Source: Litsea cubeba (Eukaryota; Streptophyta; Magnoliopsida; Laurales; Lauraceae). From it: 64,000 bases of DNA. The notes beneath the pieces are model-generated. The model saw only the letters and a program-made list of their open reading frames with translations. It was not told where the DNA came from and searched no databases. The stretch covers positions 67,391,659 through 67,455,658 of the forward strand of contig CM022949.1 in the NCBI GenBank assembly GCA_012931725.1, written 5' to 3'. Each line of letters starts with the position of its first letter. Position 1 is the stretch's first letter. A program made the translations under genes and the position numbers. Of this stretch, positions 51,675 to 63,060 are shown piece by piece.

Positions 51675-54600
51675 ATGGCTTCAAGTAAGTTCCCTTTTTC
51701 AAGAAAACCCCATTGTAGAAAAAAAAAAGTCCTTTTCTTTTTTTTGTTTCTTTCTTTTCTTTTCTTCTTTTTTTTCTTTTCCACGTGTTTGCTTCTTTTT
51801 TTTTACACGTTTTTTTTTTGCTTTCTTTTTCTTTTTTTTTTTGCATGTTTTTTTTTTGTGGGCCGTACGGATCTGGCCGTACGGCCACGTGGCCTATGGG
51901 CCACGACCTGTGGGCCAGTCCCTTTTTTCTTTTCTTTTCTTTTTTTTTTCTTTCTCTTTTCTCCCTTTTTTTTTGAGAAAGTTTCTTTTTTTTTCTCATC
52001 ATGATAATGCATTTTTTTCGCGAACCAAGATGTTCATGCATGTATATATATATTTTTTGAAAATTGAATTGTAACATGATGTGATAGCATACCTGAAAGT
52101 TTTCGCAAATTTGAGAATTTGGAGCTCGCAGCGATGTTGAGCCCTTCCTGATTTTGCGGAGACTTTGAGGTTTCGAAAGTTTGGAGTTTCGGAGCTCGCA
52201 GCAATGTTGAGCCCATCTTCAAGCTTTCTATTTCTTTCGGGATAGTTCACTTTCTTCGGAATTGCCCCGGAGTCATGTCAAAATTTCGCCAGATTTTTTT
52301 TTAGCGAGATTCTGTTATTTTGATGTTTGATCTTTTTCTTTTCCATCCTTTGCAGGTGGTTCCTCCAGAATGAACAAGGGTAAAGAGCCTGCTACAAGCA
52401 TACCTCATCGATCTGCTAGATCTTCTAATCCGGCCGTTTAGTAGGCCTTTGAGAAGGTCCAGTATGTTGAGAGAAATCTGGAAGAATGTGACTCCCTCAA
52501 CAGAGATGAGATGAGGCAGCGACTAATCACTCTCAAGGGAGAGGAATTCTATAAGATCATGGTAAGCAGTCGTCCATGGGTGATGGAAGATCAGAGGGTT
52601 TTGCCCAAGCCTACCTTCTTCTTTAGTGATGCAGTCCCTGATGACATGACATACCAGAGGAGATGTTTTTAGTTCTCTTTCACAACAGATGGTGAAAAGA
52701 AGACTGTTGCTACCCGGTCGACGTTTGATCGCACCGTCTCGATCATGAGCCTTGCCCCCACGTGCTCTAAGAGGGAAGATCCTCCAAGCTGGGTGAGAAG
52801 GACAAATGTAATCAAGACCGGGGTTTTTGTTGGCGGTTCTCCTGGATATACGGAGAGGTCGCCTACTGACATGGACTTGTTGATGCCATCCAGCGGCTAC
52901 CAGGGCTCTGATTATCCGTCGGTCGATTTGAGACCGGTGGGCCTTGGTATTTTCACCGGTGAGGGTAGCAATTGGATAAAGCCTTTTCGACTTCGTGGCC
53001 GTTTCAATGCTGACTACGAGTGGAAGTCGTGGACTGATCGCGTCCTGCTGATTGGTGGCGCCGTTTTGAAGGAAGCCGGGATTTTTGATGCGGTCCACGC
53101 TTTTAGAGAGACCGTGATCTTTTCCGACGAGGCCTTCATGGCTATGCTGGAGTCATTCCTCCCACAAACCAATACCTTCATTGTGACGAATGGTGAGATT
53201 GGTTTCTCTTTGAAGGAGCTGAGCGCCATTACTGGATTGCCCATCCTTGGCAAACTCTATGAGGAGTTTATTCCGATTGACAGCGTCCTTGAGGGGCAGT
53301 CTGAGGACTTCAGGCTTCTGTACTTTCAGCTCGTCGCCTTCTATGATTTTTTGAAGGAGAATGAGGGTTTGAAAGTTAGATCCAGCAGTTGGAAGAGTTC
53401 TAGCTCTTCGTTCCCCAACTTTTTTGATAGCAGTGAGTCTTCTGATAGTGTGACCCAGGAAGCCAAGGCTCAGGATCCAAGTTCGAAGAAGATCTTGGCC
53501 TTGCAAGAAGAGTTGAGAGATTTCTGTGCGAGTACAAACGCCATATGTCCTGACATTGCACTGCGGAGAGATCTCGCTGTTTACCTCACTTATTGGCTTG
53601 GTGAGGCTATTTTTGCTAGAGGAGATGGAACGCACATCAGGCCGCATTATATTTTTCCAGCTTGTCAGATGGCGTTTGGAGAGCAGCTTGCTTTGGTGCC
53701 AGCTCTTTACTCCTACCTGTGTACCGAACTGCAGGCTGCTGCTCTTTTGGTTCGGCTTGGGCTCCCTATGAATAGGGTGTTTTCAGCCCACATCTTTTAT
53801 TTGTGGTACTTGTACCACTGTCCTGGCTTCCACCGACTGGGTGCTGCACTGGATGATGATCCTCTAATGATTCGGCTGGCTAAGGTCAAAGCCGTGTCCG
53901 AATCACTTTTGTTTGCCCGCATGAGGATCCGACGGTTCAGGGACGTCGAGATGGGGCAATCTCCAGTGAAGCTTTCTCCAGATTTACGGAAGAAGGCTTT
54001 TGATTTTGGTGCCTCCCGAGACTCTACCAGGGCGGGGTCGGGAAGGCATTACTCCTTGACGAACGCAGAGAAGGAGTGGCTCTTCAGCATACGTGGCATG
54101 ATGGTGTACCGCAGACATCTTTTCGTCGACATCCAGCCGTATGTACCCTCTTGCTTTGCTTTGCAGCTAGGTTTTTCTCAAGGCGTTGTTGGAGCACCTT
54201 CAAGCATGGTGAAGCGCTTTGGAGGTTTACAGGATGGGAGAAATGCATGGGCTTTCTATAGTGCTGAAGACACTACAGCCATGATCTCTTATCTTGTGTT
54301 ATTGACTTCCCGGACCGCCGGCTTTACGAAGTGGTTCGCGGAGAGCTTTTCGGCATATCGGGGGCTTTCCAAGAAGGAGCTTGATGTGAAGCTGGCATCT
54401 AGAAAGGGCCTTGGAAAGTCGGATGGCGTCCGGCGAGAGGAAGTTTGGGCCTTCCTTTCTGGAGAGAAGCACAAGATAGGCTTTCTCGGTGACCAGGGCG
54501 TCATTGGTTCTGAAGCTGTTTGAGAAATACCTGATGAGGCTTTAGAGCAGGTAGAACAGGAGGAAGCCAAACTTGGTGCTTGGATGCAAGCGGCACAGAG

Positions 54601-56270
54601 GCAAGCTTCCGTGGAGTCTACTGGCAAGAGTAGACCATCCAGTGAGGAGTCAAGTGGGAAACCTGACTCTAACAGCGGGGCAGGTTCCTCTAAGAAGCGA
54701 GCCCGCAGGAGTAAGAGGAGGAGGAGGAGTCATCCCAGCAAGGGGCAGCATGAGGACTCTCCTGACTTGGAAGTTCCTCTTACTATCAATGAGGATGTGC
54801 CAGTGGATGCTGACGAGCCTCCAGAGAAGAGAAGCCGAGAAGAAGAGACCGTCGGTGAAGGTATGATTCTTCCTTTTTCTCTTTCCATTTCTTTTCATGG
54901 GATTTTTCCATGTTTTGATTTGCTTCTTGTTTCTGCTTTTTTTTTTTTTAGCAGAGGAAGACTTGGTGATGCCTGAGGTTCCAACCGATGAGGTGGTGAC
55001 GGATCCTGTCGGGGCACCTGAAGAAGAACCGAGGGACTCTGGAGTGAATCCAGAATCTCCAATTGGTATGACTTCTTTTGCCTTCTTTTTTTTTTTTTTT
55101 TTGTGTCTGTGACTTGGTTTGCTAACATTTTTCTTGCCAGCTGACTTGCCACAGGATTCCGATGACTTTGAACCATCGATGGATACAAATGTTGATGATG
55201 CTTCCGATGAGTTCATGGACGAAGAGAGTCTTCCGCCAGTCGTCGAAGAAGGTATTTTGTAGCAATAACCATGATAATGATTTTCAAATAGGATTATATT
55301 CATACCTTTTTGTGTTTCTTTGGCAGGTTTTGAGGTGACAGAGGAGAGTCCGTCACTTCCTTCAGAACCAGAGTAAGGGATGCCAGAGGTTGATCCAGAG
55401 GTAGAGACTCCTGGGACCAGTTCTGACACTATTGAGGAGATACCTCGTGCTGAGATTCCTTCCCGAGTAGGAGCAGCTTCAACTGGAAAGAGTTCTTTTG
55501 TTACTTTTTCCATGAGTGATGACATGAGCAGTCGACCAACGGAGTTGGGCGAATCTTCAGCTAGGCCATCTCTTTTTTTTGCGAAGAAGGTTGTGGTGCG
55601 GGTTCTAAGCTCTTGGATTGACACTCTGCTTTCTGGGCACTTAGATGCCGAATTTGGGATGATCCAGCATGTGCGTGAGATTCTCGGTGATGCCGAAGAA
55701 GCTGGTCTAGATGTCACATGTGCCAGGGCGATCGTTGATAGGATCATTGAGCTGGGTGACAGGTGGTTTGAGACCATGGGTTTTCCTGACGATCAGTTCT
55801 TCAAGGAGATGTTCCTGGACCCTAAGGATAAGGCTCAGTCTAACCTGGATGAGGCTACACAAAGCAGGAAGCAGATAGTCCCAGAGAAGAACTTAGAAGA
55901 GCTAAACATCATTGGGCTGACACATGACCTTAACATCCTTGATAGGGAGGTCGATGAGGCCAGGAAACGTCTTGAGCATCAGCAGGCACAAGTCGCTGCC
56001 AAGTGGACTGCAATAACAGAGGCTCGTGACAGGGAGAGTGCTCTGATTCGCCAGGTTGCAGATACCAATCGAGTTCTTGAAAGGAAATCTCAAGAAAGCA
56101 AACGATGGCAAACTGCTCGGGATAAGCTTCCCGGTGCGAAACAAGGGTTTCAACCCACCCCAGCATCTCATGGCAAGTTCCTGAAGAAGCGTGCCCTGGA
56201 ATCCCTGACGGCTGAGGCCAAAAGTTTGCTTGAGGAGCTGAACTCTTGGCTGGAGACCATTTTTTATTAA
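51675..56270 (+). pseudogene. PMD-like five-exon gene of element C: no frameshift, five stops
   Basis: Exons 51675-51684, 52356-54860, 54952-55065, 55141-55251 and 55327-56270 total 3684 bases, exactly 1228 codons, so no net frameshift is present. Five stops interrupt it: TAGTAG at 52439-52444, TAG at 52670-52672, TGA at 54521-54523 and TAA at 55374-55376, most explained by C-to-T change against copy B. PMD-like region (NGEIGFSLKELSAITGLPIL, then GEAIFARGDGTHIRP, HIFYLWYLYHCPGFHRLG), basic KKRARRSKRRRR patch, acidic exons and coiled-coil C-terminus are all present. The exon structure matches A and B base for base at the junctions, which supports the gene model. Confidence 0.8.
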
Positions 56271-56563
56271 GCTCCTTTTTTTTTAACAGAAACCATCCTT
56301 TTTTTTTTAGTACCACTTGTATATATATATATATATTTTTTGGTACTTTTTTTTTGGTCCCACATGTATTTTTTGGTACTTTTCTTTTTTTTGTAGTGCT
56401 TGTGAACACTTTTTTTTTTTTTGGGTACCGGATGTATCTTTTGGTACTTTTTTTTTCTTTTCCCTACGCTCACTTAAATCTTTTTGTGATGAAAGTAATT
56501 ACTAAATGGGATTTGATCAAAAGCTTATCATTTTGTGAAAATCTTTTGTCAAATGATTGTTTT
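56271..56563. other. Junction spacer of element C
   Basis: T-rich repeats with GGTACTTTTTTT units and a short (TA)n run at about 56321-56336. Same layout as 30935-31282. No gene seen. Confidence 0.55.
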
Positions 56564-56819
56564 GGCATGGAAGCCAGATTTTTGTTTGTGGCATGGAAGC
56601 CGATTTTTGGCATGAGAGCCAGCTTTTTTGTGGCATTGATAGCCGATTTGTGGCATTGATAGCCGGTTTTGGTGACATTGATAGCCGGGTTTTTTGAAAG
56701 CCATTTTTTTTGTTTTGTGGCATTGATAGCCGGTTTTGTTTTGTGGCATTGATAGCCGGTTTGTGGCATTTATAGCCTATTTTGGTGGCATCTATAGCCG
56801 TTTTGTGGCATTTATAGCA
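56564..56819 (-). repeat. GGC-GCC minisatellite, element C
   Basis: About ten GGCATNNATAGCC-type units, counterpart of 16973-17244 and 31283-31594, with fewer units. Confidence 0.72.
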
Positions 56820-56837
56820 AGTTTGGTTTTCAAAAAT

Positions 56838-57430
56838 GCAAGTATCGACTAAAAGTCGCCTCCCTGCTGAATGTTCTTGCAAGTATCGATGGAATGTCGC
56901 ATCCTTGCTCATTCGGTTACGAGTATCGATGGAATGTCGCTTCCTCGCGGATTTGGGTGCAAGTATCGATGGAATGTCGCATCCTTGCTTTTCAAAATTT
57001 TTGGTTTTGCGGGTACTAACTTGATGTCGTTTCCCTACGATTTTTGAAATTTGTGGTTTTCTCGAACCTTTGGGTTATGGATATCAACTGAAATATTGCG
57101 TCTCCATGGTTTTTTAGGTTTTTTCGAACCTTTGAAATTTGGGTTGTGGATATCAACTGAAATGTTGCGTCTCCACGATTTTTAGGTTTTTTCGAACCTT
57201 TGAAATTTGGGTTGTGGATATCAACTGAAATGTTGCGTCTCCACGGTTTTTTGGTTTTTTCGAACCTTTGAAATTTGGGTTGTGGATATCAACTGAAATG
57301 TTGCATCTCCACGGTTTTGGATTTTGCAAGTATCGACGAAATGTCGCTTCCCTGTGATTTTGGAAGTGTCGAACGTGGTTCGCATGCTTCCGATTTATGC
57401 GAGTATCGACTAAACGTCGCTTCCCCGCGG
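56838..57430 (-). repeat. Covarying hairpin array, element C
   Basis: Counterpart of 16500-16953 with one extra unit of the GTGGA/TCCAC type (three consecutive copies between 57140 and 57315). The unit nearest integrase (57401-57430) reads GCGGG/CTCGC with inner CGAC/GTCG in sense orientation, like A. Confidence 0.8.
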
Positions 57431-57772
57431 CTTTTTGAGAAACCATTTTTTTTACACAAGGGTCGTAAGTTTTGACCTAAAACCATTTTGGCGGTAAAAG
57501 GCAGGGTGGACTAGGGTGGAAATCCCTGAATCCGGATTTTGTTTCAAACCATGAATTTTGGGTTCAAGGGTTGAAAATTTTGGTCAAGTTAGGGAAAGGT
57601 TCCTAAACTTGGGTTTTTTGAACAATGAAACGATGAAAGTAAACATTGTTAAAATCTCTAGAAATTTTAACATTTGATATGAAAATTCTAAAAAAAGGTG
57701 GGTTTAGCGAGCGTGTACCTGGAAACCGGTTTTGGCCGTACAGGCATTGCTCTTACCCAGTTGGGTAAGTCT

Positions 57773-59449
57773 TCAAGGGTAGTACCGCTTTAAGAACTTG
57801 CCGTTGATGGGCAGCATACATCTGTCACCTTCCATGTTTAGGAGTGCGTATGCGCCATTGGAGAAAACCTTGTCGATGACGTAGGGTCCCTCCCATTTTG
57901 GCTCAAATTTGCCCTTGGACTTGTGAGCGAAGACCATTGGTCTTTTTACAGCAAGGACCAAGTCACCCTTTTTGTAGGCACGTTGCCTGACCTTTTTGTC
58001 GAAAGATCCTGCCATGCGTGCTTGGTAAAGTTCAATGCTTTGTTGAGCTTCGAACCATCTCTTATCGAGATTGTCCAGCTCATGGAGTTGCAATTTGACA
58101 TTGCTTTCTTGTGTCATGTCATTTTGCAAGGATACCCTCAAGGAAGGAATTTGTACTTCCAAGGATACGACAGCTTCGCATCCATAGACCAAGGAGAATG
58201 GTGTGCTATGGGTTGGTCCTCTAATGGTGGTTCGATAGGCCCACAAAGCTTCAGATATTTTGTCGCTCCAGTCTCTTTTGTGACTAGAGACCATTTTTTT
58301 GAGGATTTTGCAAAGTGTCTTATTGAAATATTCTGCTAATCCATTTGCTGTCGGATTGTATGGAGTTGAAGGACAGCTTTGGATTTTGTATTTGTCGTAG
58401 AACCTGTAGAATCGATGATCCCGAAATTGTGGTCTGTTATCATGGACGAATCTTTTGGGTATGTCGAAACAACAAATGATATTGGTGCGCAGGAACTGAA
58501 GGACTGATGAGGTCTTCATTTCGTTGAACGCAAATGCTTTTGACCACTTGGAGAAATAATCCGTAGCGGCGAAGATGAAGCGATGACCTTTGCTCGAAGG
58601 GGGAGAAATAGGACCTATGATGTCCATACCGCAGGCTTCGAAAGGCCATGAAATCGCTGTAGGATGCAGCCATTCTGGAGGCATGTGAATGTAATCTCCA
58701 TGAATTTGGCATTGTTGGCAGCGCTTAGCAAATTGCATTGCGTCAGCTACCACGGTAGGCCAGTAATACCCTAACCTTTTTATCTGATCATAGAGCTTGG
58801 GACCAGCCTGATGAGCTCCGCAAAGACCAGTATGAACTTCTTTGAGTGTTTCTTCAGCCTCTTGTTGTGACAAGCAGCGTGGAAGTACTCCGTTGAAGGA
58901 TTTCCTGTAAAGGAATTTTGAAGGAATATCCAAATGAAAGCTTGGGGTTCGCCTTTGAATGCTTACCCGTTCTTTTGGATCTTCAGGTAGGATTCCGAGC
59001 ATAATGTAATCAATGAATGGATCCCTCCAGTCGCCGATTGAAGTTTGAAGGATTGAAATCCGACTTCCAACCACTTGGTGGCATTCAGTAATAGTTTGGT
59101 GTGTGTTAAGAGGAGGAAGGATTCTTCTTTCGTACACTGTGATTTGCATGTTTTCCCCTTCCTGAGTTACCATAGATGCGGCAAGTCCAGCTAGGGCATT
59201 TGCACGTATGTTTTCACCTCTACAAATGTGGGTGATGTGACAGATGTCAAACTTTTGCAGAAGCGATTGTGCTTTGTTGTAGTAAGGCAGCAAATCTGGC
59301 TTCCTGACTTCAAATTTCTGATTCATCTGGTTGACGATCAGTTGAGAGTCTCCAAAGACTTCCAGCATGGTGATACCGGATTCGATGGCGAGTTCCAATC
59401 CTAGGATCAGAGCTTGATATTCAGCTGCATTGTTTGTGCATGGTTTCAA
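57773..59449 (-). CDS. aRNase H C-terminal part and integrase of element C
   Basis: 558 open codons with part of the aRNase H (NNAAEYQALILGLELAIESG onward) and the entire integrase. Zinc domain present, MDIIGP present, but the second catalytic motif reads HDNRPQF instead of HDNGPQF, and the Glu motif NGLAEYFNK. The catalytic D, D and E remain. Ends at the same TGA as A and B, then the post-stop hairpin at 57752-57769. A frame overlap at 59446-59449 separates it from the N-terminal aRNase H by a single-base change. Confidence 0.8.
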   Translation of the reverse strand: MKPCTNNAAEYQALILGLELAIESGITMLEVFGDSQLIVNQMNQKFEVRKPDLLPYYNKAQSLLQKFDICHITHICRGENIRANALAGLAASMVTQEGENMQITVYERRILPPLNTHQTITECHQVVGSRISILQTSIGDWRDPFIDYIMLGILPEDPKERVSIQRRTPSFHLDIPSKFLYRKSFNGVLPRCLSQQEAEETLKEVHTGLCGAHQAGPKLYDQIKRLGYYWPTVVADAMQFAKRCQQCQIHGDYIHMPPEWLHPTAISWPFEACGMDIIGPISPPSSKGHRFIFAATDYFSKWSKAFAFNEMKTSSVLQFLRTNIICCFDIPKRFVHDNRPQFRDHRFYRFYDKYKIQSCPSTPYNPTANGLAEYFNKTLCKILKKMVSSHKRDWSDKISEALWAYRTTIRGPTHSTPFSLVYGCEAVVSLEVQIPSLRVSLQNDMTQESNVKLQLHELDNLDKRWFEAQQSIELYQARMAGSFDKKVRQRAYKKGDLVLAVKRPMVFAHKSKGKFEPKWEGPYVIDKVFSNGAYALLNMEGDRCMLPINGKFLKRYYP

Positions 59450-61670
59450 GTAGCGAGAAAGCGTGTGGAATCATATATTTGTCGGGGGCTAACAAAGAGG
59501 ATGCCAACTCCCGAGATCAGCTGTCTTTTTTCATTTGTCCTGGTTGCACCGTCAAAGTACATGTCCCAGGAGGCACTTTGTGAGAAAGTCTCCACATTGT
59601 AGACTGGTTCGTCTGGGAGATCATCTCTGAGCGGAGAATCTTTAAGCAATGGATGCTCTGCGAGGAAGTCCGCTAGAGCTTGCCCTTTGATTGCCTTTTG
59701 TGGTACATACCTAATATCAAATTGCGATAGAAGGATGTACCATTTTGCCAGTTGAGCAATGAGAGAACCTGCCTTTGTGACAAGGACCTTCAAGAGGTTG
59801 ACCCTCGAGACCAGGTATACTGTGTTGGAAAGCAAGTAGTGACGCAGCTTTTGTATGGCGAACATCACTGCAAGACATTCTTTTTCGACTGGAGAGTAGC
59901 GATGCTCTGCACCTACTAGCATGCTGCTGAGGTAATATAGAGCAGTTTCTTTTCTTTGATCATTTTCTTATGCAAGCAGAGCTCCTAAAGAGTGATCAAG
60001 GGCTCTTGTGTACAAGATGAATGGTTTTCCAGTGGTAGGAGCAGCAAACACTGGAGGTTTTGTCAGGTATGACTTGATGTCTTGGAAAGTAGCTTCACAG
60101 TCAGAATTCCCAGACAAAGTTTACACCTTTTTTCATCAACCGGGAGAATGGACGGCATTTCCCCGAAAGATTGGAGATGAACCGTCTGATGTAGGCCAAT
60201 CTCCTTTGAAGCCCTTTGAGTTCTCTCAAGGTTCTTGGAGAGGGCATTTCTAGAATGGCTTTAAATTTTATAGGGTCAAGCTCTATTCCAGCTTTCCGAA
60301 CTAAGAATCCGAGGAACTTACCCGATGAGACGCCGAAGAAGCATTTCAAAGGATTCATTTGTAGTTTGTGTTTGCGAAGCCGGAGGAAGACTTCTCGAAG
60401 GTCTTCGAGATGATCTTCTTTTCTTTTGCTTTTGACGGCGAGGTCATCAACGTAACATTCAACCGTCTTGTGCTACATATCTTGGAATATTTTCATCATA
60501 GCCCTCTGATATGTGGCACCAGCATTTTTCAGACCAAATGGCATGACAGTGTAGCAATACACGCCAAATGGGGTCCGAAAAGATGTACGTTTTTTATCTT
60601 CAGGATGCATCTTTATCTGATTGTAGCCAGAGAAACCATCCATGAATGTCATTCGTTCGAATCCACAGGTATTATCAATCATTACCTCTGGTATGGGGAG
60701 CGGAAACTCATCTTTTGGGCATGCACCATTCAGGTCTCTATAGTCAATACAGACCCTGATCTGCCCATTTTTCTTTGTCACGGGGACAATGTTGGCTAAC
60801 CATTTAGGATGTTGTTCCTCACGGATAAAGCCGACGCTTTTCAGTTTTTGAACTTCTTGTTCAATTTTATCCATCACATCTGGACGGAATCTTCTTTGGC
60901 CTTGCTTGACAGGCTTGATGTCTTCTTGAAGATTGAGTTTGTGGACTGCTATTTTGGGGTCTAAGCCAAGCATTTCAGCGTAGGACCATGCAAAGCAATC
61001 AACGAACTCACAAAGAAAGGCGATATACTCGGGTAACTCATCATCCTTTATATTCTTGCTTATGAATACAGGACGTGGGTTATCTGGTGTTCCTAAGTCT
61101 ATCTTTTGAACAGGATCTTCTGTTGGAAGGTTCGAAGGTGGTTCCTCCACAATATTTTCGGAGGCTTCGAGCTCAACGAAACCTTCTGGGGTTTCAAAGG
61201 CATTTCTAGACCAAGGTTTTGTTCTTTTCCACGGGTCTTCTTGATCGGTAACTTTCCCAAGGCTTGCTATGAGATGATCCCAATCGCCTGTTGAAACCGG
61301 GTCGAAGTAGGCTACTTCTTTTGGAGATGAGGGTTCTTCTGGGTCAAAAGACCACACGTCTGTGCCATCGGACAACTCCTCTTCATTTTCGGAGAAATCG
61401 TGCCAATTGGATGAGCTTCCTGGATCTTTGTCAGGTGACTCATCAAAGAGATATCCAGGGAGATCGATGTCTTCATGGACTTGAGATGTTGAGGCTTGGT
61501 CAGTATATTGACTTTTAAGCCTTTGTGTCAACTGTCTCAGGGGAGTGTCGGGATCATACCCTAACCCGTGTGAAGACTTTTCTACATAGCCGTAGAGTCT
61601 CCAATCTTCCAGCTGGCTTTTGGTCAAGACGGGCCCCAATGGTGTGAGAATATCGCGTCCTTCTCCCAAA
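59446..61670 (-). pseudogene. pol: RT, RNase H and start of aRNase H, element C
   Basis: Open pieces at 61668-60473, 60358-60101 and 59922-59446. The first covers the GYDPDTPLRQ linker, acidic stretch and RT to KIFQDM, where TAG replaces CAC near 60473. YVDD is just past it near 60440. The thumb and connection piece follows, then a break near 60100-60110 at an inserted base, then RNase H and the start of aRNase H. Domain order is as in B. Non-functional, but the domains are complete apart from point damage. Confidence 0.78.
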
Positions 61671-62235
61671 GATGTCCCAGGAGCGATTCTGTGAGAAAGT
61701 CTCCACATTGTAGACTGGTTCGTCTGGGAGATCATCTTTGAGTGAAGAATCTTTAAGCAATGGATGCTCTGCGAGGAAGTCCGCTAGAGCTTGGCCTTTG
61801 ATTGCTTTTTGCGGTACATACCTAATATCAAATTGTGACGGAAGGATGGACCATTTTGCCAGTCGGGAATTGAGAGAACCTGCTTTTGTGACAAGGACCT
61901 TCAAGAGGTTGATCCTCGAGACCAAGTAGACTGTCTTGGAAAGCAAGTAGTGATGTAGCTTTTGTACGGCGAACATCACTACAAGGCATTCTTTTTCGAC
62001 TGGAGAGTAGCGATGCTCTGCACCTACTAGCATGCGGCTGAGGTAGTATAGAGCTGTTTCTTTTCTTTCATCATTTTCTTGTGCAAGTAGAGCGCCCAGA
62101 GAGTGATCAAGGGCTCTTGTGTATAAGATGAATGATTTTCCAGTGGTAGGAGTAGCTAACACTGGAGGTTTGGTTAGGTATGATTTGATATCTTGAAATG
62201 CAGCTTCACAGTCAGCATCCCAGGCAAAGTTTACA
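61671..62235 (-). pseudogene. Extra RNase H fragment replacing the protease, element C
   Basis: A 565-bp stretch encoding RNase H (NFAWDADCEAAFQDIKSYL to NVETFSQNRSWD) lies between the acidic region (ends PMPDLEEY, 62236) and the G-patch-linker (61670). It corresponds to about 59560-60120 of the same element but is not identical. At this place B has about 2060 bp containing the protease and G-patch, so C lacks a protease. An open frame runs across both junctions (62312-61554), with CA microhomology at the right one. Likely produced by template switching during reverse transcription. Confidence 0.8.
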
Positions 62236-62630
62236 TATTCTTCAAGATCGGGCATGGGAGCCAAATCTTCTTCTTCATCAACTCTTTGTGGCTCAACATG
62301 GTTGATTTCCACTGGAGCAATGAGAGGTGCTGGGTCAGCAGCATTTTTTTGTACAGACTCTTGGTCTTCTTCATCATCAGACCAGGATCCTTGTGGCTAT
62401 AGGGGTTATACCAGATTACTGGCATAAGATGAGTCTCAGGAACCCATTCTTCATCGGAGAGATATTCTCCTGTTTCAAGGGACTCCTCCCACTCGTCTGT
62501 GTAGTTGGATTCGAATCCATCATCGATGTCGCTGGACTCGTATCCATCAATGGAGAATCCAACTACCGAATTGCAAGAGTATGATGCCTCCTGCGTGGCT
62601 TCTTTGAATTGAGGTGGCATGCTGAGAGTG
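62236..62630 (-). pseudogene. Acidic region of element C, truncated
   Basis: Begins MPPQFKEATQEASYSCNSVV at 62620 and matches the first 125 residues of the B acidic region, with a frame change near 62400, before the chimeric junction. A 12-base sequence before the ATG seen in B is missing here. Confidence 0.6.
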
Positions 62631-63060
62631 AATTTTCTTACCCCCTTTGAAGTCTCTGGAGGGGATGTTTTTGTTGCCTCCAGTGAAGCGGTAGAGGAAG
62701 CATCTGCCTTTTCTTTGACTTCTTGTTTTGGCTGGGTCTTCTCTTGCCGTTTGAGCTTGAGGAGATATTTTCTAGCCTGCCTTCGCTGTAGGCTTTGTTT
62801 TCACGACCTCCCAATTTTCATCTTCCAGGAGATCAGGATGTACCCATATGGGTTGTCCGTCTGGTGTCGGGTAAGGAACCAGTTCCTCGGATGCTTGGAT
62901 TGAGTTTACCACCTTGAAGGAAGCACCTTGAAGGAAGTAGTGATCTTCTTCTTCGATGATTTTGATGTTTGTCCACATGTTACCATGTTGACGGAGGCAG
63001 ACCCATAGTTTTTGTCAAAAGTGATGACTCCGTTTTTCCACATCTCGTTTATTTTCTCCC
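62631..63060 (-). pseudogene. Gag C-terminal linker of element C
   Basis: Matches 2246-2668. A 12-15 base tandem duplication of the CACCTTGAAGGAAG segment near 62905-62940 disrupts the frame. Here the four-A run at about 63051-63054 keeps gag and the linker in one frame, unlike A and B. Confidence 0.55.

Noticed and set aside
52523..53098. 191-codon minus-strand frame opposite the PMD-like exon in C
   Set aside because: Opposite strand of a conserved exon; not open in A or B over the same length.
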